64,000 nt of DNA, taken from assembly GCA_018398815.1 (NCBI GenBank), contig JAFLJL010014253.1:1-64000 (forward strand). The letters are read 5' to 3'. The notes under the pieces were generated by a model, which had not been told where the DNA came from, did not search any database, and saw only the letters and a list, made by a program, of their open reading frames with translations. Shown here in pieces: positions 35,279-46,847 of the stretch. A program made the position numbers and the translations under genes. Origin of the DNA: Conus ventricosus (lineage: Eukaryota; Mollusca; Gastropoda; Neogastropoda; Conidae). Numbering within the stretch: position 1 is the first letter of the stretch; every line of letters starts with the position of its first letter.

Positions 35279-38200
35279 AGCCGTATGAAGTTCACTTTGT
35301 TCCTCCTTGACCAGATCCAGCTTGAACACCTCTCTGCCGCTTCTGCCATTGCTTTCAGGGCTCTGGTTTTTTCCTTCCCTGCAACTGAGAGCTGTTTCAT
35401 GAGGCTGTATGCAGACGTTCCTACAAATCCCCTAGCTCCAATTTCTGCAGTGAGGACTTTGACCTGATAGCCTTCTCTCCTCAGGCTGTTTGCCAGATCA
35501 GCATACTTTTCAGTCTTGTACATTTGAGCTGCCTCCATTCTGTTCTCATATGGCACCGTGAGCTCGATCATGATCAGCTGCTTGGTTGACTTAGAGTGGA
35601 CTACTATGTCTGGTCTCATGCCACTCTTGCTGATGCTCTCTGGGTGACTCTTCCATTCTGGGAGGTCTGCAGTGCACTCCCAGTCATCTGCCCCATCCAG
35701 CAGACTCTGCCTGCATGTTTCGAGTGGCACTGTGTTCTTGGCCATGATTTGCTGCCTCCTGCCGTGAAGAATGTTGCGGGTCTTTTGGAGTCCTGATTCT
35801 CCCTTTTGTGGTGTTGGTACTAGCCCAGACTACTTGTACAATCTCTTTGAGCACTTGGTTGTGTCTCCATGTGTACCTTCCTTGAGCCAGGGCTACTTTA
35901 CATGAGCTTAGAACATGCTCCACTGTTTGTTTTTCATGGCAGAGGGGGCATGCAGGATCGTCTGTTTTCCCCCACTTTACCAGGTTTGCATTTGAGGGCA
36001 GAAGGTCATATGTGACCTTACACCAGGAAATGAGTCGCTTGTCATCTCTCCGGGTTTTCAACCAGCAGCCAAAATAGGCAGTTGGGGTGTCAGGAGTCGA
36101 TTTTGAGATTTTGACCCTAGCTGATACCATAAGTTTTCCTGCACAAAATACACTAAGTGAATTGTTTCTGTGTGACTGCTTTCTGTATTAAAATGACATT
36201 TTAAAACACTTAATATGTTACTGTTATGCTGAATATGTGCATCTGTTTTTTGTTCACTTTCTCAAAGCGCTTCTCAGAGGGTTACCATCTTCAAAACACT
36301 GTATCTTGAAAACTATAAGCGCGATTCAAAACTGCTTTCACCATCGGAACGAACAGAAAAATGCGTTTTAGAAAATATGTAATCTTAGAAACGCTTAACT
36401 ATGACAAGCGACTCATTCTGTGGTGGAAGGTCACATATGCAGATCTGAGAATGAAGCTGATCCTGAGAGGGGCCATGTGCCAAATGTCATTCCAAGTTAG
36501 ACTTCTTTGGAGTGCATTCTCCCACGTTGTCCATTGCCCTTGCTGGCTCTGCTGGACTGCTTTTTGGAGTCGTTTTTTGGTCTTCTTCTTTTCTCATCTC
36601 CTGAATCATCATGTCTCTTTTAGCTTTTCCTTTGGCCTTTGACCACCATTCAGTTTTGGTCACCCCCAGTCCTTGTCTGTTGGTCTGTGTGTGTCCTGTT
36701 TATTTCTCTGATCTTGAGACTTTCTTTTGCAGAATCCATCGCCTCTTGAACTTTCCATTTTCTGCCTGTCTTCAGCTGGGGCTTGATTGCTTCTACCACC
36801 TTGTCTCCTGAGTCCTCCAGCATGCTTTGAAGTCTGATCATTCCTGCTTTGTATTCCTCCAGGATGGATTTCAGTGGTAGTTTGAGCTTTGCTTGGCGAC
36901 AGTACAGCGCGATGTCAGTCAGACAGGGTGGGACACCAAGCCATGTCCTTGTGAACTTGTTGATTTTGGCTTCCATTGCCTCCACTGTGCTGGTGCAGAT
37001 GTCGTATATCATCAGAGGCCATAGGAGCTTTGGTATCAGCATGAGCTGCAGACACCAGACCTTGTATTTGCCAGGGAGCCCACACTGGTCAGTGGTCTCC
37101 AAGCCTTCTTCCGCCATCTGTTTGGTTTCTTTTGCTCTTTGTGTGTCTTTCAGCGTATCATCATACCATCTTCCAAGGCTCTTGACTGGCTCTTCTGTGA
37201 CTGTTGGAATGGCCTGGTTGGCAACACTGAAACCACAGATTCGGTCACTTTTCCATTCTACAGTGAGAGACTCTGTGAATTTCTTTGGCTTGAACTTCAT
37301 TCTGGATGAGGCAACTACTGTCGTCCAGCCTCTCCAGCACGTGACGTGTCTCGTCTTCTCTGGATGAAATCACTGTAGTGTCATCCATGAAGGCCTTGAG
37401 AGGAGGCATCTTGTATCCATCGTCAAGGTCTGTTGTCTCGCGTTGTTTGTTGCTGCTTATCAAGATGAGTTCCATTGCCAGCACGAACAGTATCGGGGAA
37501 ATTGCACAGCCCATTGCAATGCCCACTTCCAAGTTGATCCAATCAGTTGTGTACTCCTTGGTAGAGAACCGCATTGAGAAGCCATTGAAGTACTTCTTGA
37601 GCATGTCGCGATGTTCTTTGGCACATGGTACATCTCAAGGCTACTGAATCATCTCATGGGGCACAGATCCATATGCGTTTTGCCAGATCAAGCCACACTA
37701 CTGTCCAGGTCTCTTTTTCTGTTTTTGTGCTTTTTGGATTGCGTCCCAGATCATTGTGGCGTGTTCTACACAGCCAGCCACGCCCGGGATGCCACCTTTC
37801 TGGACTGACACATCCAGTACTGTTTTCCATCAGGTACTTGGTCAGCCTTGCGCCATGACAGAGAAGAAGATTTTCCCTCGACGTCATAGTGATATGGCCT
37901 GAACTGGCTGATGTCACTTGAGTTTTTGCTCTTTTGGGATGTACACACCATCTGCCGTCATCCACGGCCGCTGATCTTCTGGTTTCTCCAAGCTGATCGC
38001 AGCAGCCTGTGGAGCCACTCCAGCACCTTGGGACATTTCTTGTAAAGCTGGTAAGGTATTCCGTTTGGCCCTGGTGATGATTTTGGCTCTGGCTTGTCGA
38101 CCACCTTCTTGATTTCCGTCACAACGTGGAGGCTGCCATTGAACTGTTCCTCAGGGTTGGTTGGCCACACCAGACCTTGAATGTCGAGTGGTTGCTTTGC

Positions 38201-39035
38201 TCTGTGAGTCAGAGTATGTTTTCCCCTCAGATGCTGCTCAAGAACTCCTTTGTCCACACTTAGGGGTCCCAGATTTTGACTGCTCAAACAGTGTTCTGGC
38301 AAACTGGAAGGGGTCTCTGAAGAAGCGCTCTTGTTCTTCTTTTTGCTCTTCCTCTTCCTCGCAGATTCCGCTTTGCTGAGGGCGCTGTGTTTTTCTTCAG
38401 GTCTTCCCACAGTTTTTCCAAGCTTTGTTTTTCAGCTGGCAGTGCGGTCTTCATTTGCTTCTTCAGGTTGTTCTTTTGGACTCTGATCTTGTCCATCTTT
38501 TCTTGGCGTCTGGATTTCTTGGAGGTGTTTTCTCTTTGGGTAGTTTTACTCCATAGGCGTCTCTACATGTGGCATACACAATGTCCCCATATGTGGCTAG
38601 TTTGTGTTCCAGGGTGCTTTTCCCTATCAGTGCATCGAGTCTTTGGACGATTTTTGCATCCAGTTTCTCCCAATCTTCAGTTTCGTTTGCTCGTGGCAGG
38701 TTGAGTTTCAGGCGCCTGGCATCGAGGGCCTGTGCAAATTCCTCATCCGAACCAACAGCGTGGATGTCCTTGGCACTGTGGTTTAAATCCTGGGCTTGGT
38801 CTTCCGACGTCTTATCTGCTGATGCAGTGCGCTGCTGCTCATTCAGATGAGTCTTCACACATCCCATCTTTGTTCTGTGGATCTTCATGCCACGGGTGGT
38901 AGCGAAACGCTTTCCACAGACACATGGATATTCCATTTGGTCCATGTTCATAGTCCGTTTGGGATTTGCAGTCGTGATTGGTTGAGCACCGATGGATTCA
39001 TTATTCTCTCCCCCTTTCGGTGAATCCTGGAGCAT
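35279..39035 (-). pseudogene. Retrotransposon ORF of unit A, many frameshifts
   Basis: Coding pieces in order: 39035-38463 (zinc finger YPCVCGKRFATTRGMKIHRT, then a Lys-rich region), 38410-37958, 37965-37654 (WLDLAKRIW, damaged motif A), 37604-37245 (GIAMGCAISPILF and FMDDTTVIS), 37300-36650 (thumb region), then after the MITE 36130-35684 (CCHC: CPLCHEKQTVEHVLSSC) and 35745-35209 (RLE: RPDIVVHSKSTKQLIMIELT). Several one-base shifts and the MITE make it inactive as read. Confidence 0.8.
36011..36435. mobile_element. MITE inserted in LINE unit A
   Basis: The ends TGTGACCTT and AAGGTCACA are inverted repeats, and similarity continues through GAATGAGTCGCTT to about 33 bp. Flanks are TA / TA, or equally CATATG on both sides, because the site is a palindrome. 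Unit C has the empty site at 44425-44430. No coding capacity; it splits the retrotransposon ORF between the thumb region and the CCHC motif. Confidence 0.88.
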
Positions 39036-39184
39036 CTTTTCCTTTTATTCTTAGTAGCCACATGTTTAAGGCAAAGTGGGGAGCCAGCCCACAGAGCCCT
39101 TGGTTCTGGTCTTTCCCAGTGTCCTCCGGTCTTTCCCGGACGTCCTCCGGCCTATTCCCGGAAGTCAATGGTTTACCCATGCAT

Positions 39185-39450
39185 CAGTAGAAAGAAACTC
39201 GTGGAGAGCGTGGCAGCAGAGAGTCCTCAGAAGAGAAGCCCCCTTCAAGCAAGTGTTTCGGCCCTTATCTCCTGACACTCTAGGGGGGTTGGGCCACACC
39301 CGGTTCATGACTCCGGATGTCCCTCTGCTGCCCCTTTTTTTTCCCTCATCTTGGGACGAGCCATGGCTGGGATTCGAACCCATGACCCTCTGGACATGCT
39401 CATTTTCTACTTAATGACTCGCGCTTTAACCACTGAGCCACAGGGACACC
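39185..39450 (-). mobile_element. tRNA-like SINE linked to LINE unit B
   Basis: Nearly identical to 34993-35259. Its distal end, CTTTCTACTG, joins directly to the 5' leader of unit A (ATGCATGGGTAAACC). Confidence 0.75.
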
Positions 39451-39467
39451 TGATATTTGTAGGGAAG

Positions 39468-42400
39468 TTAAGCCTTATGAAGTTCACTTTTGTTCCTCCT
39501 TGACCAGATCCAGCTTGAACACCTCTCTGCCGCTTCTGCCATTGCTTTCAGGGCTCTGGTTTTTTCCTTCCCTGCAACTGAGAGCTGTTTCATGAGGCTG
39601 TATGCAGACGTTCCTACAAATCCCCTAGCTCCAATTTCTGCAGTGAGGACTTTGACCTGATAGCCTTCTCTCCTCAGGCTGTTTGCCAGATCAGCATACT
39701 TTTCAGTCTTGTAGATTTGAGCTGCCTCCATTCTGTTCTCATATGGCACCGTGAGCTCGATCATGATCAGCTGCTTGGTTGACTTAGAGTGGACTACTAT
39801 GTCTGGTCTCATGCCACTCTTGCTGATGATCTCTGGGTGACTCTTCCATTCTGGGAGGTCTGCAGTGCACTCCCAGTCATCTGCCCCATCCAGGAGACTC
39901 TGCCTGCATGTTTCGAGTGGCACTGTTGTTCTTGGCCATGATTTGCTGCCTCCTGCCGTGAAGAATGTTGCGGGTGCTTTTGGAGTCCTGATTCTCCCTT
40001 TTGTGGTGTTGGTACTAGCCCAGACTACTTGTACAATCTCTTTGAGCACTTGGTTGTGTCTCCATGTGTACCTTCCTTGAGCCAGGGCTACTTTACATGA
40101 GCTTAGAACATGCTCCACTGTTTGTTTTTCATGGCAGAGGGGGCATGCAGGATCGTCTGTTTTCCCCCACTTTACCAGGTTTGCATTTGAGGGCAGAAGG
40201 TCATATGTGACCTTACACCAGGGAATGAGTCGCTTGTCATCTCTCCGGGTTTTCAACCAGCAGCCAAAATAGGCAGTTGGGGTGTCAGGAGTCGATTTTG
40301 AGATTTTGACCCTAGCTGATACCATAAGTTTTCCTGCACAAAATACACTAAGTGAATTGTTTCTGTGTGACTGCTTTCTGTATTAAAATGACATTTTAAA
40401 ACACTTAATATGTTACTGTTATGCTGAATATGTGCATCTGTTTTTTGTTCACTTTCTCAAAAGCGCTTCTCAGAGGGTTACCATCTTCAAAACACTGTAT
40501 CTTGAAAACTAAAAGCGCGATTCAAAACTGGCTTTCACCATCGGAACGAACAGAAAAATGCGTTTTAGAAATTATGTAACCTTAGAAACGCTTAACTATG
40601 AAAAGCGACTCATTCTGTGGTGGAAGGTCACATATGCAGATCTGAGAATGAAGCTGATCCTGAGAGGGGCCATGTGCCAAATGTCATTCCAAGTTAGACT
40701 TCTTTGGAGTGCATTCTCCCACGTTGTCCATTGCCCTTGCTGGCTCTGCTGGACTGCTTTTTGGAGTCGTTTTTGGTCTTCTTCTTTTCTCATCTCCTGA
40801 ATCATCATGTCTCTTTTAGCTTTTCCTTTGGCCTTTGACCACCATTCAGTTTTGGTCACCCCCAGTCCTTGTCTGTTGGTCTGTGTGTGTCCTGTTATTT
40901 CTCTGATCTTGAGACTTTCTTTTGCAGAATCCATCGCCTCTTGAACTTTCCATTTTCTGCCTGTCTTCAGCTGGGGCTTGATTGCTTCTACCACCTTGTC
41001 TCCTGAGTCCTCCAGCATGCTTTGAAGTGTGATCTTTCCTGCTTTGTATTCCTCCAGGATGGATTTCAGTGGTAGTTTGAGCTTTGCTTGGCGACAGTAC
41101 AGCGCGATGTCAGTCAGACAGGGTGGGACACCAAGCCATTTCCTTGTGAACTTGTTGATTTTGGCTTCCATTGCCTCCACTGTGCTGGTGCAGATGTCGT
41201 ATATCATCAGAGGCCATAGGAGCTTTGGTGTCAGCATGAGCTGCAGACACCAGACCTTGTATTTGCCAGGGAGCTCACACTGGTCAATTGTCTCCAAGCC
41301 TTCTTCCGCCATCTGCTTGGTTTCTTTTGCTCTTTGTGTGTCTTTCAGCGTATCATCATACCATCTTCCAAGGCTCTTGACTGGCTCTTCTGTGACTGTT
41401 GGAATGGCCTGGGTGGCAACACTGAAGACCACAGATTCGGTCACTTTTCCATTCCTCAGTGAGAGACTCCGTGATTTCTTTGGCTTGAACTTCATTCTGG
41501 ATGAGGCAACTATGTCGTCCAGCCTCTCCAGCACGTGACGTGTCTCGTCTTCTCTGGATGAAATCACTGTAGTGTCATCCATGAAGGCCTTGAGAGGAGG
41601 CATCTTGTATCCATCGTCAAGGTCTGTTTGTCTCGCGTTGTTTGTTGCTGCTTTCAAGATGAGTTCCATTGCCAGCACGAACAGTATCGGGGAAATTGCA
41701 CAGCCCATTGCAATGCCCACTTCCAAGTTGATCCAATCAGTTGTGTACTCCTTGGTAGAGAACCGCATTGAGAAGCCATTGAAGTACTTCTTGAGCATGC
41801 CGCGGACGTTCTTTGGCACATGGTACATCTCAAGAGCTAACTGAATCATCTCATCGGGCACAGATCCATATGCGTTTGCCAGATCAAGCCACACTACGTC
41901 CAGGTCTCTTTTTTCTGTTTTTGCTTTTTGGATTGCGTCCCAGATCATTGTGGCGTGTTCTACACAGCCAGCCACGCCTGGGATGCCACCTTTCTGGACT
42001 GACACATCCAAGTACTTGTTTTCCATCAGGTACTTGGTCAGCCTTGCTGCCATGACAGAGAAGAAGATTTTCCCTTCGACGTTCAGTAGTGATATTGGCC
42101 TGAACTGGCTGATGTCACTTGAGTTTTGCTCTGTCGGGATGTACACACCATCTGCCGTCATCCACTGGCCGCTGATCTTCTGGTTTCTCCCAAGCTGATC
42201 GCAGCAGCCTGTGGAGCCACTCCAGCACCTTGGGACATTTCTTGTAAAGCTGGTAAGGTATTCGGTTTGGCCCTGGTGATGATTTGGCTCTGGCTTTGTC
42301 GACCACCTTGATTTCCGCCAACTTTGGAGGCTTGCCATTGAACTGTTCCTCAGGGTTGGTTGGCCACACCAGACCTTGAATGTCGAGTGGTGCTTTGCTC

Positions 42401-43140
42401 TGTGAGTCAGAGTATGTTTTCCTCCAGATGCTGCTCAAGAACTCCTTTGTCCACACTTAGGGTCCCAGATTTTGACTGCTCAAACAGTGTTCTGGCAAAC
42501 TGGAAGGGGTCTCTGAAGAAGCGCTCTTGTGTCTTCTTCTTTTTGCTCTTCCTCTTCCTCGCAGATTCCGCTTTGCTGAGGGCGCTGTGTTTTTCTTTCA
42601 GGTCTTCCCACAGTTTCTCCAAGCTTTGTTTTTCAGCTGGCAGTGCGGTCTTTATTTGCTTCTTGAGGTTGTTCTTTTGGACTCTGATCTTGTCCATCTT
42701 TTCTTGGCGTCTGGATTTCTTTGGAGGTGTTTTCTCTTTGGGTAGTTTTACTCCATAGGCGTCTCTACATGTGGCATACACAATGTCCCCATATGTGGCT
42801 AGTTTGTGTTCCAGGGTGCTTTTCCCTATCAGTGCATCGCGTCTTTGGACGATTTTTGCATCCAGTTTCTCCCAATCTTCAGTTTCGTTTGCTCGTGGCA
42901 GGTTGTGTTTCAGGCGCCTGGCATCGAGCGCCTGTGCAAATTCCTCATCCGAACCAACAGCGTGGATGTCCTTGGAAATGTGGTTTAAACCCTGGCCTTG
43001 GTCTTCCGACGTCTTATCTGCTGATGCAGTGCGCTGCTGCTCATTCAGATGAGTCTTCACACATCCCATCTTTGTTCTGTGGATTTTTCATGCCGGGGGG
43101 TAGCGAAACGCTTTTCCACAGACACATGGATATTCCTTTT
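39468..43140 (-). pseudogene. Retrotransposon ORF of unit B (zinc finger, RT, CCHC, RLE)
   Basis: Encodes the single polyprotein that primes and reverse-transcribes its RNA at a cut target. Pieces: zinc finger near 43140-43075 (shifted), 43069-42407 (Lys/Arg-rich linker), 42456-42115, 42338-40596 (580 residues with motif A WLDLANAYGSVP near 41885, motif B GIAMGCAISPILF and the catalytic FMDD at about 41577-41588), then the MITE, and 40325-39468 with CCHC (CPLCHEKQTVEHVLSSC) and RLE signature (RPDIVVH...MIELTVPYE). FMDD replaces the commoner YADD, as in some RLE-type elements. The MITE and a few shifts break it. Confidence 0.85.
40206..40632. mobile_element. MITE inserted in LINE unit B
   Basis: Same sequence, same site and same flanks as the MITE in unit A (36011-36435), with small indels. 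The shared position shows that units A and B descend from one ancestor carrying the insertion. Confidence 0.88.
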
Positions 43141-43394
43141 GGGTCCATGTTCATAGCCCGTTTGGGATTTGCAGTCGTGATTGTTGAGCACCGATGGATT
43201 CATCATTCTCTCCCCCTTTCGGTGAACCCGGGGAGCATTTTTTCCCTTTTTTATTCTTAGTAGCCACATGTTTAAGGCAAAGTGGGAGCCAGCCCACAGA
43301 CCCCTTTGGGTTTCTGGTCTTTCCCAGTGTCCTCCGGTTTTTCCCCGGACGCCTCCGGCCTTTTCCCCGGGAAGTCAATGGTTTACCCATGCAT

Positions 43395-43665
43395 CAGTAG
43401 AAAGAAACTCGTGGAGAGCGTGGCAGCAGGAGTCCTCAGAAGAGAAGCCCCCTTCAAGCAAGTGTTTCGGCCCCTTATCTCCTGACACTCTAGGGGGTTG
43501 GGCCACACCCGGTTCATGACTCCGGATGTCCCTCTGCTGCCCCCCCCCCCTTTTTTTCCCCATCTTGGGACAAAGCCATGGCGGGGATTCAAAACCCATG
43601 ACCCTCTGGACATGCTCATTTTCTACTTAATGACTCGCGCTTTAACCACGAGCCACAGGGACACC
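43395..43665 (-). mobile_element. tRNA-like SINE linked to LINE unit C
   Basis: As in units A and B, but with a longer C run near 43540-43550 and a few indels. Confidence 0.75.
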
Positions 43666-45937
43666 TGATATTTGTGGGGAAGTTAAGCCTTATGAAGTTC
43701 ACTTTTGTTCCTCCTTGACCAGATCCAGCTTGAACACCTCTCTGCGCTTCTGCCATTGCTTTCAGGGCTTGGTTTTTCCTTCCCTGCAACTGAGAGCTGT
43801 TTCATGAGGCTGTATGCAGACGTTCCTACAAATCCCCTAGCTCCAATTTCTGCAGTGAGGACTTTGACCTGATAGCCTTCTCTCCTCAGGCTGGGTTTTC
43901 CAGATCAGCATACTTTTCAGTCTTGTAGATTGAGCTGCCTCCCATTCTGTTCTCATATGGCACCGTGAGCTCGATCATGATCAGCTGCTTGGGTTTACTT
44001 AGAGTGGACTACTATGTCTTTGGGCTCATGCCACTCTTGTGATGATCTCTGGGTGCCTCTTCCATTCTGGGAGGTCTGCAGTGCACTCCCAGTCATCTGC
44101 CCATCCAGCAGACTCTGCCTGCATGTTTTTGAGTGGCAAAATGTTGTTCTTGGCCATGATTTGCTGCCTCCTGCCGTGAAGAATGTTGCGGGTGCTTTTG
44201 GAGTCCTGATTCTCCCCCTTTTTTGGTGTTGGGACTAGGGCCCCGACTACTTGTAACAATCTCTTTGAGCACTTGGTTGGTCCCCCATGTGTACCTTCCT
44301 TGAGCCAGGGCTACTTTACATGAGCTTAGAACATGCTCCACTGTTTGTTTTTCATGGCAGAGGGGGCATGCAGGATCGTCTGTTTTCCCCCACTTTACCA
44401 GGTTTGCATTTGAGGGCAGAAGGTCATATGCAGATCTGAGAATGAAGCTGATCCTGAGAGGGGCCATGTGCCAAATGTCATTCCAAGTTAGACTTCTTTG
44501 GAGTGCATTCTCCCACGTTGTCCATTGCCCTTGCTGGCTCTGCTGAACTGCTTTTTGGAGTCTTTTTTGGTCTTCTTCTTTTCTCATCTCCTGAATCATC
44601 ATGTCTCTTTTAGCTTTTCCTTTGGCCTTTGACCACCATTCAGTTTTGGTCACCCCCAGTCCTTGTCTGTTGGTCTGTGTGTGTCCTGTTATTTCTCTGA
44701 TCTTGAGACTTTCTTTTGCAGAATCCATCGCCTCTTGAACTTTCCATTTTCTGCCTGTCTTCAGCTGGGGCTTGATTGCTTCTACCACCTTGTCTCCTGA
44801 GTCCTCCAGCATGCTTTGAAGTCTGATCTTCCCTGCTTTGTATTCCTCCAGGATGGATTTCAGTGGTAGTTTGAGCTTTGCTTGGCGACAGTACAGCGCG
44901 ATGTCAGTCAGACAGGGTGGGACACCAAGCCATGTCCTTGTGAACTTGTTGATTTTGGCTTCCATTGCCTCCACTGTGCTGGTGCAGATGTCGTATATCA
45001 TCAGAGGCCATAGGAGCTTTGGTATCAGCATGAGCTGCAGACACCAGACCTTGTATTTGCCAGGGAGCCCACACTTGTCAATGGTCTCCAAGCCTTCTTC
45101 CGCCATCTGCTTGGTTTCTTTTGCTCTGTGTGTGTCTTTCAGCATATCATCATACCATCTTCCAAGGGTCTTGACTGGCTCTTCTGTGACTGTTGGAATG
45201 GCCTGGTTGGCAACACCGAAGACCACAGATTCGGCCACTTTTCCATTTCTCAGTGAGAGACTCCGTGATTTCTTTGGCTTGAACTTCATTCTGGATGAGG
45301 CAACTATGTCGTCCAGCCTCTCCAGCACGTGACGTGTCTCGTCTTTTCAGGATGAAATCACTGTAGTGTCATCCATGAAGGCCTTGAGAGGAGGCATCTT
45401 GTATCCATCGTCAAGGTCTGTTTGTCTCGCGTTGTTTGTTGCTGCTTTCAAGATGAGTTCCATTGCCAGCACGAACAGTATCAGGGAAATTGCACAGCCC
45501 ATTGCAATGCCCACTTCCAAGTTGATCCAATCAGTTGTGTACTCCTTGGTAGAGAACCGCATTGAGAAGCCATTGAAGTACTTCTTGAGCATGTCGCGGA
45601 TGTTCTTTGGCACATGGTACATCTCAAGAGCTAACTGAATCATCTCATGGGGCACAGATCCATATGCGTTTGCCAGATCAAGCCACACTACGTCCAGGTC
45701 TCTTTTTTTCTGTTTTTGCTTTTTGGATTGCGTCCCAGATCATTGTGGCGTGTTCTACACAGCCAGCCACGCCTGGGATGCCACCTTTCTGGACTGACAC
45801 ATCCAAGTACTTGTTTTCCATCAGGTACTTGGTCAGCCTTGCTGCCATGACAGAGAAGAAGATTTTCCCTTCGACGTTCAGTAGTGATATTGGCCTGAAC
45901 TGGCTGATGTCACTTGAGTTTTGCTCTTTGGGGATTG
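43666..45937 (-). mobile_element. RLE-type non-LTR retrotransposon, unit C (5'-truncated, no MITE)
   Basis: Covers the reverse transcriptase to the 3' end. The 5' side is cut at about 45938, where LTR-like DNA begins. It lacks the MITE and reads straight through the insertion site. Confidence 0.85.
43690..45937 (-). pseudogene. Retrotransposon ORF of unit C, partial
   Basis: 45956-45678 (start of the RT domain), 45688-45347 (WLDLANAYGSVPHEMI, GIAMGCAISLILF, FMDD), 45328-44093 (411 residues through the thumb and CCHC motif without interruption, because the MITE is absent), then a damaged endonuclease part below 44093 with several indels. It lacks the zinc finger. Useful as the uninterrupted reference for units A and B. 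Confidence 0.82.
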
Positions 45938-46430
45938 TCATGTGACGTAGCCTCACATCGAGGCATGTGACGCTCCATCACATGTAGTTAGTGATATGAA
46001 TCATTTCCCGTGCCACAACTAAAGGAAGAATATTCATGTGGCTTGACTAGTGTAGCGGGCGTCCCCAAATAATTGTGAGATATACTCATTAAAGAAACAA
46101 ACATGGTCATTGGGTGAAAGTGACCACTGAGTGATAGTTTAACAAGGGCTGGTAAGGTAAGATGCTGGTCATGTGTTTTGAACACTGAGTATGCACTCAC
46201 TAGGAGGAGGGAGGAAAGAATCAGTTTTAGCCCAGCAGATGGCCTAGAGACTCGAATCTGTCAGGACGGTGGTCCTCTCTGCTAAACCAGTCATTACCAG
46301 GTGAGCCATAGATAGTTGGGGAAAGCTACAGGGGGAGAACCTAAAGAGAAAGAAAGAATTCATGTTAAATTGGGAAGCAGGTTACTTACACGAACCTTAT
46401 TCGTGTTTCAGCCCTTCACCCTTCACCCTT
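45938..46430 (+). mobile_element. LTR-like / leader repeat, copy 2
   Basis: Starts with TGTCATGTGACGTAGCCTCA and shares the ordered blocks listed for 27003-27700, ending in TTCGTGTTTCAGCCC. It is followed by a short (TTCACCC)n stretch at about 46406-46470. It truncates LINE unit C, so it inserted or recombined after the LINE was in place. Confidence 0.55.
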
Positions 46431-46516
46431 CACCCTTTACCCTTCGCCCTTCACCCTTCACCTTTCACCCCGTGAGGTGGTTGAAGATGGCCATGGTGTG
46501 GGGAACACACCGGTAG

Positions 46517-46816
46517 TTCAGCCCCAGCAAGTACCAACTCCAGGGAGAGGAGTTGGAACTCGTCATTTCTCAAGAGACAGAAGAAGTCGAGGAAGAGAAG
46601 TCGAGACTCGTATCTCCAGGACAGGAGAATTCGAGGGGGCAATATATTGTCTCAGAGAGACAGGGAATTGAGAAAGCATGGAAGCTTTTACTTGAGGCAG
46701 GCAGGGCATCAGTGATTACGGGAGTTATGTATTCTCCTGGTCCGGATTTTTGGATAACGGAATGTGAAGGCCATGGCTTTATAGAAGCGGAACTAGATAT
46801 TTTATTCTCAGTGTAA
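46517..46816 (+). CDS. Possible exon of unknown retroelement protein
   Basis: An open frame from after a TAG at 46514 to 46816; the obvious start is lacking. The C-terminal half looks protein-like (EKAWKLLLEAGRASVITGVM, then SPGPDFWITECEGHGFIEAE). A good splice donor (GTAAGAG) occurs at about 46813, so the frame may continue in an exon lost in the gap. It follows the LTR-like leader and its TTTCAG acceptor, which suggests a spliced leader-coding exon arrangement. No domain recognised. Confidence 0.35.
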   Translation, partial: FSPSKYQLQGEELELVISQETEEVEEEKSRLVSPGQENSRGQYIVSERQGIEKAWKLLLEAGRASVITGVMYSPGPDFWITECEGHGFIEAELDILFSV

Positions 46817-46847
46817 GAGTACATGTGAAGATTATTTTTTTTTAGAA

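Larger units (their letters stand above)
35260..39184 (-). mobile_element. RLE-type non-LTR retrotransposon, unit A
   Basis: First of three head-to-tail units of about 4.2 kb. On the minus strand it starts at 39184 with a GC-rich leader and ends at about 35260, where the SINE begins. The zinc finger at the start, FMDD reverse transcriptase and C-terminal restriction-like endonuclease place it in the R2/NeSL/CRE-type group. It carries a 425-bp miniature transposon at 36011-36435. Confidence 0.85.
39451..43394 (-). mobile_element. RLE-type non-LTR retrotransposon, unit B
   Basis: The most complete unit: full 5' leader, zinc finger, reverse transcriptase and endonuclease. Same boundaries as unit A, including the junction ATGCATGGGTAAACC at the 5' end and the SINE after the 3' end. 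Carries the same MITE at 40206-40632. Confidence 0.87.

Noticed and set aside
36841..37367. Plus-strand frames over the LINE array
   Set aside because: Antisense shadows of the retrotransposon ORF, repeated in each unit.
46406..46470. Telomere-like repeat
   Set aside because: The (TTCACCC)n stretch is short and degenerate and lies within a retroelement leader.
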